Part shown: one piece after another, positions 7,512 to 15,411 of the stretch
Layout: every line of letters begins with the position of its first letter
How positions within the stretch are numbered: the stretch's first letter is position 1
DNA from: Streptomyces sp. SID13726
Lineage (GTDB): Bacteria > Actinomycetota > Actinomycetes > Streptomycetales > Streptomycetaceae
DNA: 64,000 nt
NCBI RefSeq assembly: GCF_010548375.1
Contig: NZ_JAAGLY010000016.1
Span: forward strand, 124,001-188,000
Direction of reading: 5' to 3'
Made by a program: the position numbers and the translations under genes
Notes under the pieces: model-generated
Databases searched by the model: none
What the model saw: the letters and a program-made list of their open reading frames with translations, nothing else
Told to the model about the DNA's origin: nothing

Positions 7512-9713
7512 CTAGCTCAGCGCGAGCGTGAGATACGGGTTCACCCTGGCCGTCCGCGGCTCCGGCAGTCCGAGTGTCCCCAGGGCGGTCGTGAGAGTGG
7601 TCCCGTACCCGGCGACGGCCCGGCGGACGTTGGGGGCATCGCGGCCGGTGCCGGACATGAGGCAGGCGAGGTCGACGTACGCGGAGCGCACGAGCTCCAG
7701 CCTGCGGTAGATCTCGCACTCCTCGTAAACGTTCCTGCAGGCCGCATCTCCCATTCCTCGCACCCAGCGGGCGAGCATACGGCGACGCAGATCCGGATTG
7801 GTCGGGGTCAGATGCATGTGCCGGGCCAGGTCGTAGAGCGGGTCGCCGACCAGTGCCATGTCCCAGTCGATGATGGTCAGGGCGAGTGGGCCGCTGCGGC
7901 GCACGAGGTTCCACGGGTTCAGGGAGCCGTGGAGCAAGGTCGGACGCCGAGGAGTCACCAGATACCCGGACAGCATTTCCCGCAGTCGGTCCGCGTCGGG
8001 GAGGCCGAGGATGTGGGCGAGCCGTTGCGTGTCCTTCGGCAGGTTCCGGACCGACTCCACCAGTTGGTCCCTCAGCCACGGGTAGAAGTTCTCCCTGCCC
8101 TCGGTCGGGTCGATCGCGATCCAGTCCACCTGGGTCATGGCCACCAGCTGGTCGACCAGCGCGTCGGCCTCGTACGGGGAGAGGCCGTGCACGGGGTGGC
8201 GGGGCGGCGACATGTCCTGCGGTCCCTCATAGGTGTGGATGACGAACGGACCTCCCCGCCTGCCCCTGCCCATCGCCAGGACCCGCGGCACCGGCACCGC
8301 GACCCCTGACTCCCGGATGGCCCTCAGGACGGCATGCTCACTGAGATAGCTGCGTTCGGGCCGCCCGGCACCAGGCAGTTTTCGCCGCACCATGACGGGG
8401 GAGACGGTGCCCGGCACCCTGACCACCGTGTTGACGTGCGAGGTGCCCGTGAACACCCGCTCCTTCGGGGCCATCCCCTCCAGCACCAGCGCCGCCCCTA
8501 CCGCGCCTCGGGGGAAAGCCGGATCCTCCGGAACACGCCGGTCCGGCTGATAGACGAACTTCCTGGCGACGTGGAGCAGACGAGTGCCGTTGCGGCGCCC
8601 TGGCCGGGAGTCCCGCCATCGGGTCAGAGCTCGCTCGATGGCACTCCGAGAGGGCACGCTCTTCAGCCCCAGCGGGCGGGCCGCCGACTCCAGTGCCCCT
8701 TCGACGGAGGCGGTGGCCTCGTCCAGGTCCTTCTGGTCGAACGAACCGGCCAAGGACTTCGTTGCCCGCATGACGTCGGGGTAGACGGACTGCGCGCGCT
8801 CGAAGTCCACGTAGTGGCGCAGGTCCTTCTCGACGCCCGCGACTGCCTCGGGACGCTCGGTGCGCATGGCCCTTGCCCACGCATGGACGACCTTGGCCAG
8901 CTGACCGGCCGGGTACCGCATACGAACCAGATGGATGGCGAGATCGTGCAGGGGGTCGCCGTACGTCGCCAGCTCCCAGTCGATGCATATGAGGGGTGGA
9001 CGACGACTGCCGTACGTCACGATCACGTTGTCGCGGTGCAGGTCGGCGTGGAGGAGGCTGAACGGTCGCCGGGCCATGGCGGGCACGTTCTCGGCGAACC
9101 GGGGAAGAGCGTCCTCGGGGACGCCGAGGTCCGCGAACAGCCGACTGAAGCGTGCCCGGTTGCGGCAGCGGATCTGCACGTCCGCCGTGTATGCCAGGGA
9201 CTTGAGGAAGCCCTGGGTGTCACCGTCGTCGGGCCACCGCCCAGGCAGGGACGGCAGGGCGTCTCGGCCCACGTGGGCCATCTGGGCAAGCAGCCGGGTC
9301 AGCGCATCGACGAGTGGGGCAGCCACCGGCTTGTCGCCCGGGCCCAGGCTGGACAGCGGCACGCCCTGCACACAGCTGTGGATCGCGAAGTCCCGCTCCG
9401 CGTAAAGGCATTCGGGGATGTTGGGCAGCCTTCCCTTGATCGCTCGCAGGATCTCCGGTTCGCTCTCCCAGGTTCGGATCACCACCGGCAACACCTTCTG
9501 GTGCGGAATCCGCACGATCACGGAGGTGCCAGGTTCCTGACCGAGTTGACGGGCCAGGGGATCGGTCAGGGGCAGGATGTAGTTCTCGTTGTGATACCCG
9601 TTGATCGGTGGGCAGGTCCTTTTGGCTTTTCTCATGAACGCCTGGGCCGCGCTGAGTTCAACGGGGAAGGGACGTTCCCCGGCGCGAGGGCGGGGAACGG
9701 GTGGTGCGCCCAC
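7512..9713 (-). CDS. Tandem two-domain aminoglycoside phosphotransferase-fold protein
   Basis: 733 residues from GTG 9713 (GGAG seven bases upstream). Two kinase-like domains in series. The N-terminal one (about 25-370) carries the Brenner motif HADLHRDN (about residue 223) and IDWELA for the metal-binding Asp. The C-terminal one (about 400-733) has HGSLNPWN (about 593-600): the catalytic Asp of the usual HxDxxxxN is Ser, although IDWDMA is kept. So one domain looks active and one looks like a pseudokinase. The N-terminal half is clearly homologous along its length to the next gene (YHNENYIL/YHHETYVL, DDGDxxGFL, DFxxAQSV). Despite the fold name, antibiotic resistance is not implied; small-molecule phosphorylation is likelier. 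Confidence 0.85.
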   Translation of the reverse strand: MGAPPVPRPRAGERPFPVELSAAQAFMRKAKRTCPPINGYHNENYILPLTDPLARQLGQEPGTSVIVRIPHQKVLPVVIRTWESEPEILRAIKGRLPNIPECLYAERDFAIHSCVQGVPLSSLGPGDKPVAAPLVDALTRLLAQMAHVGRDALPSLPGRWPDDGDTQGFLKSLAYTADVQIRCRNRARFSRLFADLGVPEDALPRFAENVPAMARRPFSLLHADLHRDNVIVTYGSRRPPLICIDWELATYGDPLHDLAIHLVRMRYPAGQLAKVVHAWARAMRTERPEAVAGVEKDLRHYVDFERAQSVYPDVMRATKSLAGSFDQKDLDEATASVEGALESAARPLGLKSVPSRSAIERALTRWRDSRPGRRNGTRLLHVARKFVYQPDRRVPEDPAFPRGAVGAALVLEGMAPKERVFTGTSHVNTVVRVPGTVSPVMVRRKLPGAGRPERSYLSEHAVLRAIRESGVAVPVPRVLAMGRGRRGGPFVIHTYEGPQDMSPPRHPVHGLSPYEADALVDQLVAMTQVDWIAIDPTEGRENFYPWLRDQLVESVRNLPKDTQRLAHILGLPDADRLREMLSGYLVTPRRPTLLHGSLNPWNLVRRSGPLALTIIDWDMALVGDPLYDLARHMHLTPTNPDLRRRMLARWVRGMGDAACRNVYEECEIYRRLELVRSAYVDLACLMSGTGRDAPNVRRAVAGYGTTLTTALGTLGLPEPRTARVNPYLTLALS

Positions 9714-9884
9714 GGGCTGCTCCGCATTGCTTGAGCTGTCGACAGAGCTGGAATTCAGCGAACCTTAGTGCACGTGGGACTCTTCAGACACGCGAACATA
9801 AAAGGAAGCATGTTTCCCACACTGTGCATCACTCTCAAACAGGAAACGACGCCACAGCCTGAAATCCGTTCACAATCGGTCGAG

Positions 9885-10973
9885 TCACGGTCGTGCCCCG
9901 CCCCCCGCGCGATACCAGTGCACGAGCGCGGCCATGATCTGCGAGCGTCCCGGCACCTCGTCCAGCCCCAGCGTCTCGGCGGCGTTCCCCAGGACCCGCT
10001 GCAACTTGAGCGCCGCCCAGGGCAATCCCGTCCACTGGAACCCGGCTCCGTCTCGCACCAACGACTGCGACACCCTGATCACGTCGGTGAAGACACTCTG
10101 CGCCTTCTTGAAGTCGAGCAGCAGGGGAAGGTCCTGCTCCCATCCGCGCGAGCTGCCGGGACGGATTCGTTCGACGACCCGACACCACTCCTGGGTCATC
10201 CGGCGCCCCTGGTCCGCCGGATACCGCATCAGGTACTGGTGGGTGGCGAGGTCGTAGAGCGGGTCGCCCAGCATCGCCAACTCCCAGTCGATCGTCCAGA
10301 GTTGGCCGCTCGCGTCAACGATGAGGTTCTGCCTGTGGAGATCACCGTGCAACAGGCAGAACGGTCGTTCCCGAAGCCCTGACACATGCTTTCTGAGTCG
10401 GATGAACGATTCGCTCTCCACTCCCAGTTCACCGAAGAGGGCGCCGAAGCGCTCGTAGTTCTTCCCGAAGACCTGTTCCTCACTGAAGACGATCAGGCGT
10501 TCCAGAAAGCCCTCGCTGTCGCCGTCGTCGGCAAGGTCCTTCTCCTCGCAGCGCCGTCTCACACTGAGCCTGCTGAGCATGTCCGGGGTGATCCGCGCCA
10601 TCTCCCGGAACAGTTCGACGATCTGATCGAAGACCGTGTCGGGAACACGTCGATGCCACAACAGACTCCGCCCGACCGTCCGTCCCTCGATGAACCCCTG
10701 GAGTCCCATGCCTTCGACGTCGAGGATGTCGGGGATGCGGGTGATCTGGCCGTGCAGGGCGCGCAACAGCTGCTCCTCCGACTGGAAGCATCTGCGGTCG
10801 AACCACAGGATCTCGGCGCGCGGTTCCCGGACCTTGACGATGCGGGAACCGCCCGGCAGGCACAGCACGTACGTCTCGTGGTGGTACCCCTTGAGCGGGC
10901 CTTTCACCACACTGGAGTCTCCGCCCAGTTCGCCGGCAAGCCGCCTGGCGTCAGAGACCAGTTGGGGAGTCAT
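9885..10973 (-). CDS. Aminoglycoside phosphotransferase-fold kinase, single domain
   Basis: 362 residues. Motifs: KGPLKGYHHETYVL at the N-terminus (nucleotide-binding strand region), SRIVKVREP with the expected Lys, HGDLHRQN (about residue 211, catalytic Asp and Asn present) and TIDWELAMLGDPLYDLA. It is paralogous to the N-terminal half of the following 733-residue protein, 171 bp downstream on the same strand, indicating an old duplication. It is divergent from the HAD gene at 11240. A kinase next to a HAD-type phosphatase fold suggests opposing reactions on one phosphorylated metabolite; this is inference. Confidence 0.85.
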   Translation of the reverse strand: MTPQLVSDARRLAGELGGDSSVVKGPLKGYHHETYVLCLPGGSRIVKVREPRAEILWFDRRCFQSEEQLLRALHGQITRIPDILDVEGMGLQGFIEGRTVGRSLLWHRRVPDTVFDQIVELFREMARITPDMLSRLSVRRRCEEKDLADDGDSEGFLERLIVFSEEQVFGKNYERFGALFGELGVESESFIRLRKHVSGLRERPFCLLHGDLHRQNLIVDASGQLWTIDWELAMLGDPLYDLATHQYLMRYPADQGRRMTQEWCRVVERIRPGSSRGWEQDLPLLLDFKKAQSVFTDVIRVSQSLVRDGAGFQWTGLPWAALKLQRVLGNAAETLGLDEVPGRSQIMAALVHWYRAGGGARP

Positions 10974-11239
10974 TCTCTGGGTTCAGCCCGTTCTGATGGA
11001 GCCGATGCTGTAAAGGATGAGGCACGTTACTCCACCGATCACGTGCCTCGACGGAGAACTCGTCCATTGGACGCATCCGATCGCCGCCACGGGCGATCCG
11101 GCGCACGCGCGAACGAGGACACCGCCCGACCGCGACGGACACGCATCCACACGCGGCGTCACTCGTTCTGCACGCCGACACCACCTGGGGGTAGCCCACC
11201 GCGCCCCTGGGAAGGACTGACGGGACGGCGAGGAGGCCC

Positions 11240-12013
11240 ATGACCTACGCGATTGACGACCAGGAAGCCGTGTTTCGCCTGCTCACGCAGGCTCGCGCGG
11301 TGCTCTTCGACTTCGACGGACCTGTATGCGACCTCTTCGGCGGCGTGTCCACGGCAGGGGTCGCGAAGGAAGTCAAACGGAAGGCCCTGCGGTACTGGGG
11401 CACACTCGACCGGGATGTCGAGGAGTGCGACGACTCTCACGGCATCCTCCGGCGTCTCAGGGACATGTACGACCGCTCCCCGAAGCGGCGTCGCCGACGT
11501 CCCCTCGTCCTGGCCGAACGCATCGTCGCCCGCCAGGAGAGGACGGCGATCGAGACAGCCGAACAGACCCCGGACATCGTGACCCTGGTGGACCTGCTGC
11601 TCGAAGTCCCGATGCGTCTCGTCATCGTGAGCAACAACGCCGAGCGCCCCATCAGGAAGTACCTCAAGCGGTCGAAGCTGCGGGGAAAGATCAAAAAGGT
11701 GTTCGGCAGGGATCCACGGAACGCGGGCCTCATGAAACCGGATCCGGACTGCGTGCACCGTGCCCTTGCGCATCTCTCCCTCGATAGCGCCGCCTGTGTA
11801 CTGATCGGCGACCAGCTGACCGATCTGAAGGCCGCCCAGTCGGCTGGAACACTCTTCATCGGCTTCACCCAGGACAGGTCCCGGGCGGAGGAAATGCTCC
11901 AGTGCGGCGCCGACGCCGTGGTCACCTCCTACGCACCTGTCATCAAGGCCTGCCGGGAGCGGCTGGCGGCCGGTGGCACCTCCGGCAAGCCGCTGTCGCA
12001 CGCTACTCGCTGA
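11240..12013 (+). CDS. HAD-superfamily hydrolase (copy 1)
   Basis: 257 residues; AGGAGG lies just before the ATG. HAD motifs are complete: I VLFDFDGPVCDLF (about 20-33), II IVSNNAERP (about 130), III Lys in LMKPDPDCVHRAL, IV IGDQLTDLKAAQ (about 190-202). The insert between motifs I and II is basic (PKRRRRRP). It resembles the HAD protein at 13266-14015 (same DFDGPxCxLF start). It faces the GntR regulator gene at 12003-12875 and their 3' ends overlap by 11 bp. A phosphatase or phosphoglycolate-phosphatase-like activity is expected; substrate unknown. Confidence 0.88.
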   Translation: MTYAIDDQEAVFRLLTQARAVLFDFDGPVCDLFGGVSTAGVAKEVKRKALRYWGTLDRDVEECDDSHGILRRLRDMYDRSPKRRRRRPLVLAERIVARQERTAIETAEQTPDIVTLVDLLLEVPMRLVIVSNNAERPIRKYLKRSKLRGKIKKVFGRDPRNAGLMKPDPDCVHRALAHLSLDSAACVLIGDQLTDLKAAQSAGTLFIGFTQDRSRAEEMLQCGADAVVTSYAPVIKACRERLAAGGTSGKPLSHATR

Positions 12014-12875
12014 GCAGGTTCCAGAGGGAGTTGAACCACCTCTGCATGCTGTCCACGAACACCGTCCCCTGGGCGTGGGGATCGGGATCCTTCACGTGGT
12101 GCGTGAGACCGGCGCTCACCCCCTCCACGTCGAGCGCGTCCTCTATCTCCCGACCGTCGTCCAGCACGATGTTCCGCCGGTAGACCTCGTATGGTCCCAG
12201 CACCGCCTCCACTCCGTTGAGGAGATAGAGCTTGTGGTGCGGCATCAGAGGAATCCGGCGGATCTCCACGGTCACAGAGGGCACGCGCCCCTCGGCGTGG
12301 AGATTGCGCAACACGGAACGCACAGACGGAGTGTGCCGACGGGAGATGTCCAGATAACGCTGCTTCAGCAGCTCGTCGTGGGTGCCGTCCTTGGTCTGCC
12401 AGTAGGGGGCCGGCAGTTCCTCCGAAGGCACCAGCATGCGCAGGGCGATGCTCTGGGGGGTGATCGCGCCCGCTCGGATCCGCTCGGCCTGGACTCGGAT
12501 GTGAGTGTCGAGCGACTCGGACGTCAGCGTGAAGACATCGAGCCGTACGTCGGGCTGCTCGAAAGCGTGGCCGATGAGGGGACCCAGCGTCACCATGCGA
12601 TCGGGCTGTGTGGCGCTCGTCGGTGAGTGAATGAGTTGCACCTTGACCACGCGTGATCCGCTGCCCTGACGCGAACGGATCCAGCCCTCGCTGATCAGCT
12701 CCCGCAGGACCCGTTGGACGGTGTCCCGGGAGACTCCGAACTCCTCAGCGAGATCACGCTGTGACGGCAGCAGAGAATTCAACGGATACCTTCCGTTGGC
12801 CATCCGCGCCCGCAACTCACCTACCACGCGCTCGAACGGCTTGCTGCCGCTGTCGCCGGTGTCGCCGTCACTCAC
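12003..12875 (-). CDS. GntR-type regulator with long effector domain (module 1)
   Basis: 290 residues from GTG 12875; the frame stays open to a TTG at 12923. N-terminal winged helix typical of GntR (PLNSLLPSQRDLAEEFGVSRDTVQRVLRELISEGWI). The C-terminal ~200 residues match those of the regulators at 14015 and 15368 in pattern (DVFTLTSESL, IALRMLVPSEEL, LYLLNGVEAV, FNSLWNLL), a domain I do not recognise as a standard FadR/HutC type. GTG 12875 is preceded by TACGGT six bases upstream, the same -10-like spacing as in both paralogues, suggesting leaderless transcripts. Divergent from the small membrane protein at 13046. Confidence 0.85.
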   Translation of the reverse strand: MSDGDTGDSGSKPFERVVGELRARMANGRYPLNSLLPSQRDLAEEFGVSRDTVQRVLRELISEGWIRSRQGSGSRVVKVQLIHSPTSATQPDRMVTLGPLIGHAFEQPDVRLDVFTLTSESLDTHIRVQAERIRAGAITPQSIALRMLVPSEELPAPYWQTKDGTHDELLKQRYLDISRRHTPSVRSVLRNLHAEGRVPSVTVEIRRIPLMPHHKLYLLNGVEAVLGPYEVYRRNIVLDDGREIEDALDVEGVSAGLTHHVKDPDPHAQGTVFVDSMQRWFNSLWNLLSE

Positions 12876-12927
12876 ACAGCGACCGTACCTCTCCGCCCTG
12901 GCGAGCACGCCACTTTCAGTCAAATGA

Positions 12928-13007
12928 GCAGGCCAATTCGCCTGCCAGTTAAGGGATCAGCCAGTCAGGGCATCACCACAACAAGGCAACCAGTCCAATT
13001 GGACTGG
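12928..13007. promoter_or_regulatory. Operator candidates between module 1 regulator and small membrane protein
   Basis: CCAGTCCAATTGGACTGG at 12990-13007 is a perfect 18-bp palindrome 38 bp upstream of the membrane-protein ATG. A second inverted repeat, GCAGGC-6-GCCTGC, lies at 12928-12945 nearer the regulator. Dyads of this size between a GntR gene and a divergent gene are typical autoregulatory operators. Binding is inferred. Confidence 0.6.
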
Positions 13008-13045
13008 AAGTTGATCGCCTCTCGGACGTGCCAACTGGGGGAGTC

Positions 13046-13228
13046 ATGTTCGTCTTTCAACTGCTGTCCGCTGTCCTCCTCCTCGGGCTGGACCAGTTAT
13101 TCCAGTCCCGCTACGGAGCACTCGGAGTGCTGTGCCTGTTACTCGTGGGCGTAGGCCTCCGCGCCCACAACACGACGTGCCTGTCTGCGGGAGTCGTGAT
13201 CTTCGTTCTGTTGATGGTCCAGGCCTGA
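13046..13228 (+). CDS. Small two-helix membrane protein (module 1)
   Basis: 60 residues from ATG 13046 with GGGGGAG five bases upstream. Two hydrophobic segments (about 4-16 and 28-38, with a third hydrophobic tail 46-60) flank a conserved motif GLDQLFQSRYGALG. The same motif occurs in the small proteins at 15144 (GVEQTLQWKYGATG) and 16471 (GFEALVQWKWGAMG). Position, size and divergent regulator are the same in all three. Function unknown; candidates are a membrane effector, a toxin-like peptide or a sensor partner of the regulator. Confidence 0.75.
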   Translation: MFVFQLLSAVLLLGLDQLFQSRYGALGVLCLLLVGVGLRAHNTTCLSAGVVIFVLLMVQA

Positions 13229-13265
13229 GGTGACCGGCAACCGGTCGCTCCGGGTGTCCACCGGC

Positions 13266-14015
13266 TCAGACCCGCTCGCGAACCGTACTCAACACCGACC
13301 ACAGCGACCCCACGATCGACACCGCCCCCGCCTCCCTCAGCAGCCGCGCCTTGCGTTCGTTACGCGCGTAGCCCAGGAAGGGGACGCCTGCGCTGTGGGC
13401 GGCGAGGTAGTCGGAGGGGGTGTCGCCGATCATGAGGGCGTCGGCGGGGGCCGCGCCCATGGCGTTCAGGGCCCGGTTGAGGCAGTGCGGGTGGGGTTTG
13501 AGGTGGTGCAGGTCGTGCGTGCGACCGTAGATGTGCGGGGTGAAGCAGGAGACCAGGCCGCGTCCTGCCAAGTATTTGCGCACCACTCGCGGGGAGTTGT
13601 TCGTCGTGATGGCCAGCCGGGAGCCCACGGCGGTCCAGGTGCGTATGAGCGGGTCGGCGTACGCCGTCGGCATCGCCGAGGACGCGGCTCTGAGCTCCTC
13701 CTTGGTGAGACGTTCCTCCAACTCCGCGACCAGGTCACTGCCCGGGTGCCTGGCGTCCACGGCACGCAGCACGACATGCGGGTCCAGGGTCAGCCGCTCG
13801 CCGTCGGTGACGAGGCCGCGCAGGCCGCGGCTCTCCAGCCAGTCCACCAGCTCCGTGGCGACCTTCGCCGCCGAGTGCCCGGAGAACAGGCTGCAGATCG
13901 GCCCGTCGAAGTCCCACAGCACCACCCGCGCGCGGGTGACCAGGTCCCGCAGGTTCTCGGCCTTGTTCTCAGTGTCTGATGTCACCAGTTCAGTCTGCGT
14001 CGTCTCAGAAGTCAC
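13266..14015 (-). CDS. HAD-superfamily hydrolase (copy 2)
   Basis: 249 residues. Start GTG 14015 shares one base with the TAG stop of the upstream GntR gene (TAGTG), implying translational coupling. HAD motifs: VLWDFDGPICSLF (about 30-42), ITTNNSPRV, LKPHPHCLNRAL, IGDTPSDYLAAH. It is a paralogue of the HAD at 11240 but here it is in an operon with a regulator. A much longer open frame (to 14987) is only the shadow of the regulator gene. Likely a small-molecule phosphatase; substrate unknown. Confidence 0.85.
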   Translation of the reverse strand: MTSETTQTELVTSDTENKAENLRDLVTRARVVLWDFDGPICSLFSGHSAAKVATELVDWLESRGLRGLVTDGERLTLDPHVVLRAVDARHPGSDLVAELEERLTKEELRAASSAMPTAYADPLIRTWTAVGSRLAITTNNSPRVVRKYLAGRGLVSCFTPHIYGRTHDLHHLKPHPHCLNRALNAMGAAPADALMIGDTPSDYLAAHSAGVPFLGYARNERKARLLREAGAVSIVGSLWSVLSTVRERV

Positions 14016-14887
14016 TAAGAGAGTGTCAGGTCCGTCGTGATGGTTTCCCAGAGGGCGTTGAACCACTTCTGCGATTGCTCCACGAATGCCGCGTCCCGCT
14101 GGCCCGCGCCCTTCTCGAAGGAGAAGAGGAGCGACTCGGTGCCCATCACGTCGTACATGTCGAGCGTTCCCGCGTCGGTGGCCTCCTCGCGGCGGGCGAC
14201 CATGTAGTACGCGATCAGGGCCTCCGACTCGTTGAGCAGGTACAGCTTCACCGGCGGGGTGAACGGCAGCGCGCGGAACGTGACCTTGACGTCGATGCCG
14301 TGGGAGGTGCGCAGGGCCTGGAGGTTGTGGCGCAGGACGTGACCCTGGGCGTTGCGCATCTCCAGCCAGCGCTGATGGACCGGGTTGTCGTCGTCGAGGG
14401 CCTCGACCGGGACCGGGAAGGCCAGGTTGATGTCGCGGGAGGGCAGCAGGATGCGGACGTTGATGGAATCGGGGCGGATCCGGCCCTCGTGGATCAGGCG
14501 GACCGGTTCGCTGAGGGCCACCATCAGGGTCTCCGCGGTCAGGCACGCGGCGTCGATCCGGACCTGTGCGCCCGCGAAGGCGTCGGTCAGCCGGGGTGCC
14601 AGGGCCACCATCGTGGGCTGAGGCTCCCCCGAAACCGGCACCCGCTCCGCGATCCGCGGTGGGCTTCCCTTGCTCACGTTGCTGAGGAGGCCGTCCTCCT
14701 GGAGGGCGCGCAGGGCCTGGCGGACCGCGCCCCGTTCCACGCCGAACTCCTCCGCGAGTTCGGCCTGGGTGGGGAGGCGGTCGCCGGCCTTGAGGTCGCC
14801 TGTGCGGATGCGTTCGCGCAGGGTGTCGGCGATCTCCTGGGGCGAGAGCCTTCTGCTGCCGTTCACTGCCACGTTCTCCTGGGTCAC
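14015..14887 (-). CDS. GntR-type regulator with long effector domain (module 2)
   Basis: 290 residues from GTG 14887; TTG 14893 is an in-frame alternative, and GTG (VNGSRR) further in has AGGAG upstream. Winged helix: LKAGDRLPTQAELAEEFGVERGAVRQALRALQEDGLL. The effector domain shares RVLLPSRDIxLAFPVPVE, LPFTPPVKLYLLN and QKWFNALWETI with the module 3 regulator (about two thirds identical by eye in these blocks) and more weakly with module 1. TAACGT precedes GTG 14887 by six bases. It is cotranscribed with the HAD gene and divergent from the small membrane protein at 15144. Confidence 0.87.
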   Translation of the reverse strand: MTQENVAVNGSRRLSPQEIADTLRERIRTGDLKAGDRLPTQAELAEEFGVERGAVRQALRALQEDGLLSNVSKGSPPRIAERVPVSGEPQPTMVALAPRLTDAFAGAQVRIDAACLTAETLMVALSEPVRLIHEGRIRPDSINVRILLPSRDINLAFPVPVEALDDDNPVHQRWLEMRNAQGHVLRHNLQALRTSHGIDVKVTFRALPFTPPVKLYLLNESEALIAYYMVARREEATDAGTLDMYDVMGTESLLFSFEKGAGQRDAAFVEQSQKWFNALWETITTDLTLS

Positions 14888-14898
14888 GACCAAACGTT

Positions 14899-14989
14899 AC
14901 AACTCCAATCCATCTATGGGGAGTTGTACGGAAGTTGTTTATCAACCCCTGCCAAGTGGGGACAACATAAGCAGAGTTGGTTACCAACT
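14899..14989. promoter_or_regulatory. Operator region between module 2 regulator and small membrane protein
   Basis: AGTTGGTTACCAACT (14975-14989) has 7-bp arms around one base. Upstream, ACAACTCC (14899-14906) is inverted as GGAGTTGT (14920-14927), and GTTG-5-CAAC occurs at 14934-14946. The GTTGG/CCAAC half-site recurs in the module 3 intergenic region, and about 110 bp of the two regions align (GACCAAAC, TACAACT, ATCT, GGAAG, TTAT blocks), showing that regulator, operators and target were duplicated together. Confidence 0.6.
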
Positions 14990-15143
14990 TGGTTCAGTTG
15001 GTGGAAGTTTTGCCTCCACGCCGACCTGGTCGACCTTGCCCACCCGGCCGACCTGGTCGATCGCCTCACCTGCCCCACCCGAACTACCCGCCCCACCCGA
15101 ACCACCCACCCCGCCCGCCCCGAAGCTCGAAGGGGGAACCAAC

Positions 15144-15332
15144 ATGCCAGCCCTCGCCCTCCTCTCCGCCGTCTTCGTCGTCGGCGTCGAGCAGACCCTG
15201 CAGTGGAAGTACGGCGCCACCGGGATCATCGGCCTGCTCCTGCTCACCGTCGGGATCAAGGCCAAGAACCCGGCCCTCAGCTCGGTCGGCGCGGTGGTGC
15301 TGGCGCTGCTGGTCGCGGGACCGGCCCTATGA
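15144..15332 (+). CDS. Small two-helix membrane protein (module 2)
   Basis: 62 residues; GAAGGGGGAACCAAC precedes the ATG. Hydrophobic segments about 3-14 and 26-41 and a C-terminal hydrophobic stretch 47-60 flank the family motif GVEQTLQWKYGATGII; a basic loop (KAKN) separates the second and third segments. Paralogue of the proteins at 13046 and 16471. It lies 256 bp downstream of the divergent module 2 regulator's start and converges on the module 3 regulator. Confidence 0.78.
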   Translation: MPALALLSAVFVVGVEQTLQWKYGATGIIGLLLLTVGIKAKNPALSSVGAVVLALLVAGPAL

Positions 15333-15353
15333 CCCGAACCCGCCCGGATCAGC

Positions 15354-15411
15354 CACTGTGGGAGACGTCAGCTCGTGAGCAGCAGCTCCGAACTGATCGT
15401 CTCCCACAGTG
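15354..15411. terminator. Perfect 14-bp inverted repeat at convergent ends
   Basis: CACTGTGGGAGACG (15354-15367) is repeated exactly inverted as CGTCTCCCACAGTG (15398-15411), spacer 30 bp. It lies between the stop of the module 2 membrane protein (15332) and inside the last codons of the convergent module 3 regulator (stop 15368-15370). A bidirectional terminator is the simplest reading; there is no T-tract. Confidence 0.5.

Noticed and set aside
7512..10973. Antibiotic-resistance assignment for the two aminoglycoside-phosphotransferase-fold proteins
   Set aside because: The fold is shared with many small-molecule and protein kinases; no resistance-specific features were visible.
13266..14987. 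A 573-codon frame suggesting a fusion of an unknown domain to the HAD protein
   Set aside because: The first ~324 codons are an out-of-frame reading of the GntR gene; the HAD has its own coupled start at 14015.
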